Assembly: GCA_934481375.1 (NCBI GenBank)
Contig: CAKSPN010000026.1
Span: 1 to 15,595 of the forward strand
Direction of reading: 5' to 3'
Length of the DNA stretch: 15,595 nucleotides
DNA from: an uncultured Clostridia bacterium
Lineage (GTDB): Bacteria > Bacillota > Clostridia > UBA1381
The translations under genes and the position numbers were made by a program. This document shows, piece after piece, positions 1 to 6,853 of the stretch. The notes beneath the pieces were generated by a model. The model was not told where the DNA came from, did not search any database, and worked only from the letters and a program-made list of their open reading frames with translations. Each line of letters begins with the position of its first letter. The stretch's first letter is position 1.

Positions 1-272
1 GCATTACCCCTCTGTATCATAAATATGTAAAACGAACGCAGCGACGCAAGCGTTCTCGATACCGTGGACGCCGCACGTCCTTGCTTTTGCAATGCCAAAA
101 GATATGATAATACCGTAGTTTTTGTTGCTGATGTTAAATCCGTAATGCCCGTATTGTTCAGATATGTAATGTACTGCTTTATATCACGCCCGTACGACTC
201 CACCGTATTCTCAGATTTGTGGCGCACATTTGTCATAAAGCTGGTATACTCATCGACATATGTCTGCTGCAT
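1..272 (-). CDS. xerD: XerC/XerD-type tyrosine recombinase, N-terminal fragment (runs off left edge)
   Basis: Reading the minus strand from the ATG at 272-270 gives 90 open codons to the edge of the window, with no stop. The peptide has the core-binding (SAM-like) N-terminal domain of Xer recombinases: 'KSENTVESYGRDIKQYITYL' near residues 19-38, then a 'STVSRTLASLRSFYIFM' helix near residues 71-87, matching the family pattern of S-x-N-T-x-x-x-Y-x-R-D and the helix ending in L-R-S-F-Y. The catalytic domain with its Arg and Tyr residues lies outside the window. A GGGAG ribosome site precedes the start. In Bacillus subtilis, xerD (ripX) also lies close to spoIIM, which supports a housekeeping chromosome-dimer-resolution role rather than a phage integrase. 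XerC or another Xer paralogue cannot be excluded from the N-terminus alone. Confidence 0.85.
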   Translation of the reverse strand, partial: MQQTYVDEYTSFMTNVRHKSENTVESYGRDIKQYITYLNNTGITDLTSATKTTVLSYLLALQKQGRAASTVSRTLASLRSFYIFMIQRGN

Positions 273-342
273 TACTTCATTTCTCCCTTCAAAATATATC
301 TGTTATATTTCTTCTTTGTTACATTTTTATGTCAACACTCTT

Positions 343-351
343 ATTATACCA
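343..351 (-). promoter_or_regulatory. Extended -10 promoter element upstream of xerD
   Basis: On the minus strand the sequence reads TGGTATAAT, a perfect extended -10 box, about 70 bp upstream of the xerD start. No good -35 hexamer sits 16-18 bp further upstream, which fits extended -10 promoters. It lies in the 153-bp gap after spoIIM, so xerD probably has its own transcription start. A short inverted repeat (ACAAATT, 3-nt gap, AATTTGT at 351-367) is next to it. Confidence 0.45.
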
Positions 352-425
352 CAAATTTTGAATTTGTATAGTCTTTTTTTTGATTTTTTTCTTCCACTAT
401 ATGTATCGGCTTGCATTTAATCTTA

Positions 426-1013
426 TCATTGTATTAATTTAGGCGAGAGCCATTTCATAAATATTGTGGTCAGGTATCCCTCGCAGATTGCGGCTACACA
501 AAATATAGTTAAAATTAAAAACGCAAAAAAAATATAAGAAACTATAATTTTTTTTTGTCTTTTTTCGGGATTAAGCGCCAAATCTGTGCTAATTGACGAA
601 AATATAAGGAATGACGGTATCATAACGGCTATTCCGGGCAGCATTGCGGCAGTTACCCACATACCTTTTAAGCCGAAAATCTTTATACAGGCGGCGGCGG
701 TAAATCCCATTACAAAGCCTTTTTTCACTATTGCATATGCCGCAAGCAATGCACCGGCACGGAAAAATCCCGATACAAAAACCAAAAGCAGATAGACCAT
801 ATTTCTGCCGAGTGCCTTTTTCATCACCGCCGCTTTATCCATACCGTTCTGCGCACCCGAAATATATGATGTCAGATAGCTTCTGAGTCCTGCGTCCGCA
901 TTGGCGTCGGATTTCATAAGGTAAACACTGCCCAAAGCTATCCCTGCCGCAAGCACAAACAGCGAAACAACAAGCATTATGTTAATGTCACGCTTTGAAA
1001 TGCAATCTCCCAT
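426..1013 (-). CDS. spoIIM: Stage II sporulation protein M (SpoIIM)
   Basis: This 195-residue integral membrane protein matches SpoIIM in length and layout. Hydrophobic segments lie near residues 11-31, 71-95, 117-140 and 156-178, with a soluble loop of about 40 residues after the first segment. SpoIIM is known as part of the SpoIID-SpoIIM-SpoIIP complex that drives septal peptidoglycan thinning and engulfment of the forespore by the mother cell. The start is well placed: a GGGGGTG ribosome site lies six bases before the ATG. The family assignment rests on the overall pattern and on the xerD gene downstream, a neighbourhood also seen in Bacillus. I could not identify a confident sporulation-sigma promoter in the short upstream gap. 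Confidence 0.85.
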   Translation of the reverse strand: MGDCISKRDINIMLVVSLFVLAAGIALGSVYLMKSDANADAGLRSYLTSYISGAQNGMDKAAVMKKALGRNMVYLLLVFVSGFFRAGALLAAYAIVKKGFVMGFTAAACIKIFGLKGMWVTAAMLPGIAVMIPSFLIFSSISTDLALNPEKRQKKIIVSYIFFAFLILTIFCVAAICEGYLTTIFMKWLSPKLIQ

Positions 1014-1081
1014 TTATTACACCCCCTACGCTATTACTATGCTGTGTACAGGCAAAAAAAGAACTTATCACAGCAATATAA

Positions 1082-1121
1082 AAGGAACTGTGCAAAGCGA
1101 TTACGCTTTGCACAGCTCCTT
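1082..1121 (-). terminator. Rho-independent terminator of the serC-serA operon
   Basis: An 18-bp stem (1082-1099 with 1104-1121, one mismatch) closes a 4-nt loop. Read on the minus strand it is followed by TTATATT. It lies 26 bp after the serA stop codon, in the right orientation to end serCA transcription before spoIIM. Confidence 0.75.
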
Positions 1122-1147
1122 CATTAGGAATAAAAGATTATATGCAG

Positions 1148-2302
1148 TTATTTAATAACACGAACGGTTATAACGCTGTCCATTCCCTCAAGCTTTGAAA
1201 CAGCCTCCGAGGGGATTTCGTGATCGGTGTTGATAATCGAATATGCCACATCGCCTTTCGATTTGTTTATCATACCCGATATATTTACATTGCCGAGCGC
1301 CTCGGTATATTTTGCGATTGCGTTCGGGATATTCTTATGCAGTATTGTTATTCTGCCGACTCCGCTGTCGGGGAGCGAACAATTCGGGCAGTTTACGGAA
1401 TTTGTGATGTTTCCGTTTTCGAGGTAGTCCTTTAACTCCTCTGCCGCCATAACGGCACAGTTGTCCTCCGACTCCTCGGTTGATGCGCCCAAGTGCGGAA
1501 TAGCGATAATTCCCTCGCAGTTTACTGTTTCCGCATCGGGGAAGTCAACCACGTATTTGCTTACTTTTCCGCTCTTTAATGCCGCTTTTATGTCAGCCGC
1601 ATTTACAAGACCGCCTCTTGCAAAGTTAAGAATTTTTACGCCGTCCTTCATCATAGCGATTGTTTCGGCATTTACTGTATTCTTTGTATCGTCTGTCAGC
1701 GGAATATGCAGTGTCAGGTAATCAGCTGCCTCATAAACCGCTTTCGGGTCGTTTACGCATTTGATATGTCTTGAAAGCTGTAATGCGCTGTGTACGCTGA
1801 GATACGGGTCGTATCCGATAACGTCCATACCGAGTGCGTGCGCCGCATTGGCAACAAGTATACCTATTGCGCCCAAGCCTATTACGCCGAGCGTTTTTCC
1901 CGATATTTCGTTTCCGGCAAAGTTTGACTTGCCCTTTTCAACCTGCTTTGCAACATCGTCGCCCGTAAGTGTATTTGCCCATGCGTTTCCGCCTATAATA
2001 TCTCTTGACGAAAGCATAAGTCCCGCAATTACAAGCTCCTTAACTGCGTTTGCGTTTGCACCCGGAGTGTTAAACACAACTACGCCCTTTTCGGTGCAGT
2101 TGTCAATCGGAATATTGTTTGTTCCGGCACCTGCTCTTGCAACCGCTTTAAGCGACTTCGGAAGCTCCATATCATGCATTTTAAAGCTTCTGAGGATTAT
2201 GCCGTCAGCATCTGCCTTTTCATCGTCCGTAACAGTATAATTCTTGCCGAGCTTATCAAGTCCGCATGCGGCAATTTTATTTAATGTTAAAATATTAAAC
2301 AT
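1148..2302 (-). CDS. serA: D-3-phosphoglycerate dehydrogenase with C-terminal ACT domain
   Basis: This 384-residue D-isomer-specific 2-hydroxyacid dehydrogenase would oxidise 3-phosphoglycerate to 3-phosphohydroxypyruvate with NAD, the first step of serine synthesis in the cytoplasm. Visible features are the nucleotide-binding GLGAIG at 142-147, the active-site Arg229 in 'NFARGG', and the catalytic His270 in 'IPHLGAS'. The region where many relatives have D-V-F-E-x-E-P reads 'VVDFPDAE', so the acid that pairs with His270 is displaced or is Glu258. Residues from about 315 form a short ACT domain, the usual site of serine feedback. The start follows an AGAGGT ribosome site. It lies 15 bp after serC and is clearly co-transcribed with it. 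Confidence 0.95.
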   Translation of the reverse strand: MFNILTLNKIAACGLDKLGKNYTVTDDEKADADGIILRSFKMHDMELPKSLKAVARAGAGTNNIPIDNCTEKGVVVFNTPGANANAVKELVIAGLMLSSRDIIGGNAWANTLTGDDVAKQVEKGKSNFAGNEISGKTLGVIGLGAIGILVANAAHALGMDVIGYDPYLSVHSALQLSRHIKCVNDPKAVYEAADYLTLHIPLTDDTKNTVNAETIAMMKDGVKILNFARGGLVNAADIKAALKSGKVSKYVVDFPDAETVNCEGIIAIPHLGASTEESEDNCAVMAAEELKDYLENGNITNSVNCPNCSLPDSGVGRITILHKNIPNAIAKYTEALGNVNISGMINKSKGDVAYSIINTDHEIPSEAVSKLEGMDSVITVRVIK

Positions 2303-2317
2303 TTCGCTTACCTCTTA

Positions 2318-3400
2318 TTATAAATTATTCTTTTCAAATTCAGCCATAAAGTCAACAAGCTTCTGCACGCCCTCAATCGGCATTGCATTGTAGATTGATG
2401 CTCTCATACCGCCTACGGTTCTGTGTCCTTTAAGGTTTACAAGACCTGCCGCTTTTGCCTCTGCAACAAACTTTGCGTCAAGCTCCTCATTTCCCGTAAC
2501 GAACGGCACGTTCATAAGCGATCTGTCCTCGGGTACAACCGTTCCCTTGAACAGCTTTGAATTATCGAGGAAATCGTAAAGCAGTGCGGCTTTCTTTTCA
2601 TTCAGTTTCTGAAGTTCTGCGATACCGCCCTTTGATTTTATCCATTCCATAACAAGCTTAAAGATATAGATTGCATATGTCGGAGGCGTATTGTAAAGCG
2701 ATCCGTTATCCGCATGGGTCTTATATGTGAGCATTGTCGGAGTTATGTCCATAGGCTCGCCTATAAGGTCCTCACGTGCTATTACGAGAACCACTCCGGC
2801 AGGACCGAGGTTCTTCTGTGCACCTGCAAAGAGCAGACCGAATTTTGAAACGTCTATTACCTCTGACATAGCGTTTGACGATATGTCGGCTATAAGCGTT
2901 GCGTCCGTTTTCGGAAGTTCGGTATATCTTGTTCCGTAGATTGTGTTATTGTAGCAGATGTAGCAGTAATCCACGTCGTCCTTGCTTGAAAATGCGTCTT
3001 TATCAGGTTTCGGAATGTATGAGAATGTCTTATCTGCCGACGATGCAACTCTGTTTACCTTTATAAACTTTTCAGCCTCCGCAGCGGCTTTCTTTGCCCA
3101 CTGACCCGTGATTATGTAATCGGCTGCCTTATGCTTTGTTGCAAGGTTTAACGGTACCATTGCAAACTGCGTCGAACCGCCGCCCTGTAAAAACATTACC
3201 TTATAATTATCCGGCACGTTCATTAATTCACGAACCAGCTTTTCGGCGTCGTTTATAATCTCCTGGAAATCCTTTGAACGATGGCTCATCTCCATTACGG
3301 ACATACCGCTTTTACCGTATTCAAGCATTTCCTCCTGTGCCTTTTTAAGCACTTCCTCCGGAAGCATTGACGGACCTGCCGAAAAATTATATACTCTCAT
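2318..3400 (-). CDS. serC: Phosphoserine aminotransferase
   Basis: This 360-residue fold-type I PLP enzyme converts 3-phosphohydroxypyruvate and glutamate to phosphoserine and 2-oxoglutarate; in many bacteria it also serves pyridoxal phosphate synthesis. It opens with 'VYNFSAGPSMLPEEVL', typical of SerC. The phosphate-binding 'GGGST' is at 73-77, the Schiff-base Lys196 is in 'AGAQKNLGPAG', 'NTPPT' is at 237-241, and 'GHRTVGGMRAS' is at 325-335, all family hallmarks. Length is normal. An AAAGGAAA ribosome site precedes the ATG. It is the first gene of the serC-serA operon. No serB is visible here, so the last phosphatase step must be encoded elsewhere. Confidence 0.97.
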   Translation of the reverse strand: MRVYNFSAGPSMLPEEVLKKAQEEMLEYGKSGMSVMEMSHRSKDFQEIINDAEKLVRELMNVPDNYKVMFLQGGGSTQFAMVPLNLATKHKAADYIITGQWAKKAAAEAEKFIKVNRVASSADKTFSYIPKPDKDAFSSKDDVDYCYICYNNTIYGTRYTELPKTDATLIADISSNAMSEVIDVSKFGLLFAGAQKNLGPAGVVLVIAREDLIGEPMDITPTMLTYKTHADNGSLYNTPPTYAIYIFKLVMEWIKSKGGIAELQKLNEKKAALLYDFLDNSKLFKGTVVPEDRSLMNVPFVTGNEELDAKFVAEAKAAGLVNLKGHRTVGGMRASIYNAMPIEGVQKLVDFMAEFEKNNL

Positions 3401-3463
3401 CTTAAAATCATTTCCTTTCCTGTATTAAAGAGAAAATCCCCCTGTATTTTTCAGTTAATAATT

Positions 3464-3493
3464 ATTATACACCCAAACACCGTATTAAGTCAA
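3464..3493 (-). promoter_or_regulatory. Sigma-A promoter of serC-serA
   Basis: On the minus strand TTGACT (3493-3488) is followed after 18 bp by TATAAT (3469-3464). The predicted start near 3457 would give a leader of roughly 55 nt before serC. No riboswitch or T-box fold is evident in that short leader. Confidence 0.7.
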
Positions 3494-3560
3494 TAGCTAT
3501 AAAAATTTGATTGTTAGAAATTTAACGTCTTTTTTTGTTGTTTTTACACTATTTTGCATA

Positions 3561-4253
3561 TCACTGCCGATAATACGCCTCAACGGCGTCCGCTATCGAC
3601 CATGCGATTTTCGCCTGATAATTCTCGTCGTTGAGCTTTTCCTCCTCCTGCGGATTTGTGATAAATCCGCACTCCACCAACACCGACGGCAAAGGCGGAT
3701 TTTTCATAAGAAACAGCTTTTCGTCCGCCGCCTTGACCGCATACGCCTTTGCGCCCGTTGTTTCGCTTATTTTGTCCTGTATGCTTTTTGCAAGTTCCTC
3801 CGTTTCGGGATAATTTTTCGCAAAAAACACACGCAAGCCGCTCACGTTTTCCTTGGGGAAAGAATTCATATGTATGCTCAAAAACAAATCCGCATTGCTC
3901 TCACGCATAATTTTTAAACGTTTGTTCATATCGGATACTTTCATCTTCCTTATACTTCCCTCGCCGCCGTCCTGCAAGCCGCTGTCGCCCTCACGGGTGT
4001 AGAGCACACGTATGCCTTTCCCCTCAAGCACCTCGCCCGTTTTTTTGGCTATGGCAAGGTTTATGTCCTTTTCTATCGTCCCACGTGCGCCCACCGCACC
4101 ACCGTCCGGCTCGCCGTGGCCGGCGTCGACGAGTACCGTCAGCACGGACGAATTAAAGGCAGGATTTACGGGCGTGTATTTTAATACTGCGCCCGTAAGA
4201 AGCCCTGCCGCCGCAAGCATAATTACCGCAATCGTCAGCTTTTTATTAAGCAT
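3561..4253 (-). CDS. cwlD: N-acetylmuramoyl-L-alanine amidase, CwlD-like (Amidase_3)
   Basis: This 230-residue protein has an N-terminal signal anchor (hydrophobic residues about 5-24) and an Amidase_3 zinc-hydrolase domain from about residue 38. Zinc ligands are visible: His46 in 'DAGHGE', Glu61 in 'TIEKDINL', and His128 in 'SIHMNSF'. The catalytic Glu194 is in 'VLVECGFITNP'. Length and layout match CwlD, which with PdaA makes muramic-delta-lactam in the spore cortex, needed for germination. A general amidase of the same family (AmiC-like) is possible, but the single domain without SPOR or SLH modules and the sporulation gene nearby favour CwlD. The GGAG ribosome site lies eight bases before the start, inside an inverted repeat. 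Confidence 0.85.
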   Translation of the reverse strand: MLNKKLTIAVIMLAAAGLLTGAVLKYTPVNPAFNSSVLTVLVDAGHGEPDGGAVGARGTIEKDINLAIAKKTGEVLEGKGIRVLYTREGDSGLQDGGEGSIRKMKVSDMNKRLKIMRESNADLFLSIHMNSFPKENVSGLRVFFAKNYPETEELAKSIQDKISETTGAKAYAVKAADEKLFLMKNPPLPSVLVECGFITNPQEEEKLNDENYQAKIAWSIADAVEAYYRQ

Positions 4254-4254
4254 A

Positions 4255-4306
4255 TCAACATCTCCGTCATAAATATTTATTATTTATTAATATGTTTTGA
4301 TGTTGA
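4255..4306 (-). promoter_or_regulatory. Inverted repeat enclosing the cwlD ribosome-binding leader
   Basis: TCAACATC at 4255-4262 and GATGTTGA at 4299-4306 are perfect 8-bp inverted arms separated by 36 bp of AT-rich sequence. In the minus-strand transcript the promoter-proximal arm could pair with bases between the GGAG ribosome site and the cwlD start codon, which might limit translation. This is inference; no regulator is known for it. Confidence 0.35.
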
Positions 4307-4320
4307 AAAAAATGTGCGCA

Positions 4321-5145
4321 TCATACTTTTTGCCGCACCGATATACACTCCGAAACCCTGTCGGCGATAATCGCTCTGTCCCTCGGAGAATAAAATTCAA
4401 GAATAGGAATAAGACGCTCCTCTATATCCGCCCTTTTAAAAACAGGCATTGACAATTGTTTTCCGTACAGCTCCCTTGCAGTGTTCCGCTGCCGTGTAAA
4501 GCTCATATTGAACGGTCTTGCACGCAATGCAGATATAAGCGCTTTCGGCTCTATATCCATAGCGGACGCTCTTGTATCCGAAAGCAATCCCGCACCGTTA
4601 TCAAAAATCGGGCAATAATCGTATTTACTGCCTGTTTTCAGCACCGCAATATTATTAAGATGTCTGTCATCGTTCAAAAACAAAGAGTCGACCTCAAAAA
4701 GCAGAGTCAGATACTCCCCGAAATAATCAAGTCCCGTGTATTCTCTCGTTGCCTCGGCAAGATAGGATATTCGTTTTTTACAGCTGTTAAATGATGACAG
4801 CTTATCTTTAAGCGGGCAACCGAGAAATTGTGACAAAAGCCGATTAACCGTGATAAGCGATTGAGCCTCATTCAAGAAATTTTTGCTTACACAGCCTGTC
4901 CGTTCACGATTATGCACCGCAACTCTTACAGGCTTGTACCGCACAAAGGTAAACGGTGTGTCCGTTTCAATATTGCTTTTTTCAAGCAATATTGAAATTA
5001 AAGTTTCGCTCAGCGCTTCATACCCGAATTGATCAAGCTTATACCAGTTTTCGCCGTCACGCCATTTTTCCTGATTGCCCTTTGACGAAGTTTCCGCAAT
5101 CTTTTTATCCGTTACAAGCTTTATATTTCTTCTGTTTCTATCCAT
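4321..5145 (-). CDS. HipA/CtkA-like Ser/Thr kinase, probable toxin of a toxin-antitoxin pair
   Basis: This 274-residue protein shows the HipA/CtkA kinase pattern. An N-lobe segment 'WYKLDQFGYEALSETLIS' (about 34-51) holds Lys36 and Glu44 as candidate nucleotide-binding residues. The catalytic loop 'LNDDRHLNNIAVL' (157-169) has Asp160, Arg161, His162 and Asn165. The metal-binding motif 'PIFDNGAGLL' (179-188) has Asp182. CtkA of Helicobacter pylori carries a similar FDNG motif, and HipA kinases phosphorylate aminoacyl-tRNA synthetases or other targets to arrest growth. It lacks HipA's N-terminal subdomain and is shorter than HipA (about 440 residues). A GGAGG ribosome site lies inside the upstream gene, with a 25-bp overlap implying coupled translation. 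The target is unknown. Confidence 0.8.
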   Translation of the reverse strand: MDRNRRNIKLVTDKKIAETSSKGNQEKWRDGENWYKLDQFGYEALSETLISILLEKSNIETDTPFTFVRYKPVRVAVHNRERTGCVSKNFLNEAQSLITVNRLLSQFLGCPLKDKLSSFNSCKKRISYLAEATREYTGLDYFGEYLTLLFEVDSLFLNDDRHLNNIAVLKTGSKYDYCPIFDNGAGLLSDTRASAMDIEPKALISALRARPFNMSFTRQRNTARELYGKQLSMPVFKRADIEERLIPILEFYSPRDRAIIADRVSECISVRQKV

Positions 5146-5657
5146 TGATTATCCTCCGCCGTTTTCCCTTTGGTTTTTTGTATGATTTCAATCGGATTGT
5201 ATTCCGCAACGCCGATTGCCTCAAGATATTCTCTTATACCGCTCCGCTCTTTCGGAATACAGCGTTCCTCCAAAAAATTTATAAAATCCTCCCATATTAA
5301 ATTCTTATTGTTCCCGAAAGCGGTCTTAACAACGTCCTTCGTAAAATTTTCCGCTTTAAGCGTTTTATCGGTAAAATCCGCATATATTGCGGTGCAAAGC
5401 TCTTTGCCGTCATAAAAGCTCAGTTTTTTAAGCTTATGCCCCATATCTTTTTTCTGCAATACAAATTCCCCGACTGATTTCTCCAATTCAATATATATGC
5501 GTTTTCCGTCAAACATCAGCTCGATATTGCGTTTGCTTTCATCAATGCCCATTTCCTTTATCCACGATGACGGAACAGACACCTTATATGTTTTCGAGCC
5601 TGCCGACGCCGTTCCTCCGGCAGAGCTTATTATGACTTTTCCCGTTCTGTGTTCCAT
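5121..5657 (-). CDS. SpoVT/AbrB-fold DNA-binding protein, probable antitoxin partner
   Basis: This 178-residue protein carries a swapped-hairpin AbrB/MazE-like segment near residues 20-60 ('KTYKVSVPSSWIKEMGID' followed by 'IELMFDGKRIYIELEK'), a fold used by dimeric DNA-binding antitoxins and transition-state regulators. The remaining 115 residues are not recognised and could be the part that binds the kinase. I chose the ATG at 5657 over an upstream ATG at 5717 because an AGAGGTG ribosome site is placed just before it and the promoter lies inside the longer reading. It is the first gene of a bicistron with the kinase. A palindrome between its -35 and -10 boxes suggests it represses its own operon. 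Confidence 0.72.
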   Translation of the reverse strand: MEHRTGKVIISSAGGTASAGSKTYKVSVPSSWIKEMGIDESKRNIELMFDGKRIYIELEKSVGEFVLQKKDMGHKLKKLSFYDGKELCTAIYADFTDKTLKAENFTKDVVKTAFGNNKNLIWEDFINFLEERCIPKERSGIREYLEAIGVAEYNPIEIIQKTKGKTAEDNQWIETEEI

Positions 5658-5676
5658 TGTGTTCACCTCTGCAATA

Positions 5677-5705
5677 AATATATCATATTCGTACCGAATT
5701 GTCAA
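5677..5705 (-). promoter_or_regulatory. Sigma-A promoter of the AbrB-kinase module
   Basis: On the minus strand TTGACA (5705-5700) is followed after exactly 17 bp by TATATT (5682-5677). The predicted start near 5670 leaves a leader of only about a dozen bases, just covering the ribosome site. Confidence 0.75.
5687..5699. promoter_or_regulatory. Candidate operator between -35 and -10 of the AbrB-kinase promoter
   Basis: ATTCG and CGAAT form perfect 5-bp inverted arms around a 3-bp centre, placed wholly within the 17-bp promoter spacer. A dimeric repressor here would block RNA polymerase, as expected for an autoregulating antitoxin. The role is inferred from position. Confidence 0.5.
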
Positions 5706-5744
5706 ACATATAGACATCTTTTAATAAAAAATGTATCAAAGCAC

Positions 5745-5773
5745 TTGCAAAGTCCGCATATTTGTGATAGAAT
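5745..5773 (+). promoter_or_regulatory. Promoter of tRNA-Arg
   Basis: TTGCAA at 5745-5750 and TAGAAT at 5768-5773 are spaced by 17 bp, with the tRNA starting 13 bp after the -10 box. The same two hexamers with the same spacing occur upstream of the dehydrogenase gene at 6803. Confidence 0.65.
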
Positions 5774-5786
5774 TAATGTGTTGTAC

Positions 5787-5863
5787 GCACACATAGCTCA
5801 GTTGGATAGAGCATCGGATTCCGATTCCGGAGGCCGCGGGTTCAAATCCTGTTGTGTGCGCCA
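5787..5863 (+). tRNA. tRNA-Arg (anticodon CCG)
   Basis: The 77-nt cloverleaf folds well: acceptor GCACACA pairs with TGTGTGC, U8-A9 follow, the D arm is GCTC...GAGC, the anticodon stem TCGGA/TCCGG closes a loop TTCCGAT with anticodon CCG at 5821-5823, and the T arm holds TTCAAAT. A discriminator G and an encoded CCA end it. It decodes CGG arginine codons. Confidence 0.95.
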
Positions 5864-5865
5864 CG

Positions 5866-5900
5866 TCAGAGCAGGCGCACTTCGCTTGCTCTGATTTTTT
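5866..5900 (+). terminator. Terminator after tRNA-Arg
   Basis: A 12-bp stem with one G-T pair (5866-5877 with 5883-5894), a 5-nt loop and a TTTTTT run at 5895-5900 begin three bases after the tRNA CCA end. Confidence 0.88.
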
Positions 5901-5919
5901 ATAAAAAGGAGTTTTTTTA

Positions 5920-6711
5920 ATGATTATAGATTTTCACACGCATTGTTTTCCAGACAAGCTCGCCGAAAGAGCCGTCGCACAGCTTTCGTATGCGGCGGTA
6001 GGAATAATCAATTACACTGACGGAACAATTTCGGGACTTAAAAAATCAATGGCAGAGGAGGGCGTGAGCGCCGCCGTTATTTTGAATATTGCGACAAATG
6101 AGCATCAGACGGAAAGCGTAAACAATTTTGCCGCCTCGATAAACGACAACAAGGAAATATTTGCTTTCGGCTCGGTTTTTCCGCATTCGGAAAAAGCCTT
6201 ATATGAGCTTGAGCGGATAAAGGCACTCGGTCTTAAGGGAGTAAAATTCCACCCCGAATATCAGAAATTCTATGTTGATGACGAATTTATGATACCGATT
6301 TACAAAAAGATTTCCAAGCTCGGACTTATAACGGTATTCCACGCCGGCAAGGATTACGGATTTATGCCGCCGTATCACTGTATGCCGAAAAATATGAAAA
6401 ATGCGCTTAAATACCTGGCCACTCCCGTTGTTGCCGCACATTGGGGCGGTATGAACTGCGCCGAGGAGGTTTTGGACGAGCTGTGCGGACTTGACGTGTA
6501 TTTTGACTCCTCGTTCGGCTACGGGCAGATGTCACGCATTGCCGCCGAGAAAATAATCGAAAAGCACGGCACGGACAAGCTTTTGTTCGGCACGGATTCA
6601 CCATGGCATACGCCGTCCGTTGAAATGCGCCTTATCAACACTTTGGGACTCGCCCCCTCCGAAAAAGACGCCGTATGCTTCGGCAACGCAAAAAAGCTGT
6701 TGGGAATATAA
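5920..6711 (+). CDS. Amidohydrolase-family metal-dependent hydrolase (amidohydrolase 2 type)
   Basis: This 263-residue cytoplasmic protein fits the amidohydrolase 2 branch of the metal-dependent TIM-barrel hydrolases and decarboxylases. The metal site is visible: 'DFHTH' with His6 and His8 at the first strand, 'KFHPEY' with His111, 'FHAGKD' with His141, 'AAHWGG' with His174 and 'FGTDSPW' with Asp226 near the end. No signal peptide is seen. Members hydrolyse lactones, amides or decarboxylate aromatic acids, so the substrate cannot be assigned. An AAGGAG ribosome site precedes the ATG. It sits between the tRNA terminator and a strong hairpin, so it looks monocistronic; no clear promoter of its own was seen in the 19 bp between, so it may depend on readthrough of the tRNA terminator. 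Confidence 0.85.
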   Translation: MIIDFHTHCFPDKLAERAVAQLSYAAVGIINYTDGTISGLKKSMAEEGVSAAVILNIATNEHQTESVNNFAASINDNKEIFAFGSVFPHSEKALYELERIKALGLKGVKFHPEYQKFYVDDEFMIPIYKKISKLGLITVFHAGKDYGFMPPYHCMPKNMKNALKYLATPVVAAHWGGMNCAEEVLDELCGLDVYFDSSFGYGQMSRIAAEKIIEKHGTDKLLFGTDSPWHTPSVEMRLINTLGLAPSEKDAVCFGNAKKLLGI

Positions 6712-6748
6712 ATGAGGTTAGCACCTCAAGCGGTTTGTCCGCAGGCAA

Positions 6749-6779
6749 AAATGCCCTGCCGTTCCTCGGCAGGGCATTT
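6749..6779 (+). terminator. Hairpin terminator after the amidohydrolase gene
   Basis: A perfect 13-bp GC-rich stem (6749-6761 with 6767-6779) closes a 5-nt loop, flanked by A-rich and T-rich ends. The T run is short, so termination may be incomplete. Confidence 0.75.
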
Positions 6780-6802
6780 GTCATAACAGTGCATAAATTG
6801 TA

Positions 6803-6831
6803 TTGCAATTTTTTTTAAACGGTTGTAGAAT
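6803..6831 (+). promoter_or_regulatory. Promoter of the dehydrogenase-regulator operon
   Basis: TTGCAA at 6803-6808 and TAGAAT at 6826-6831 are spaced by 17 bp. The predicted start near 6838 leaves a leader of about 16 nt containing the GAGGAG ribosome site. Confidence 0.7.
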
Positions 6832-6853
6832 GGATATTGAGAGGAGTGTTTTT

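Noticed and set aside
330..360. TTGACA-like and TATAAT boxes near the xerD leader as a full promoter
   Set aside because: On the minus strand the TTGACA lies downstream of TATAAT, the wrong order; only the extended -10 is usable.
64..420. Plus-strand open frame of 118 codons at the left edge
   Set aside because: It is a shadow of the minus-strand Xer recombinase start and the AT-rich gap; composition is Cys/Tyr/Phe-rich with no domain and no ribosome site.
1761..2240. Plus-strand open frame of 159 codons opposite serA
   Set aside because: It lies entirely antisense within a well-conserved serA gene; its Ala/Pro/Ser-rich peptide matches no family.
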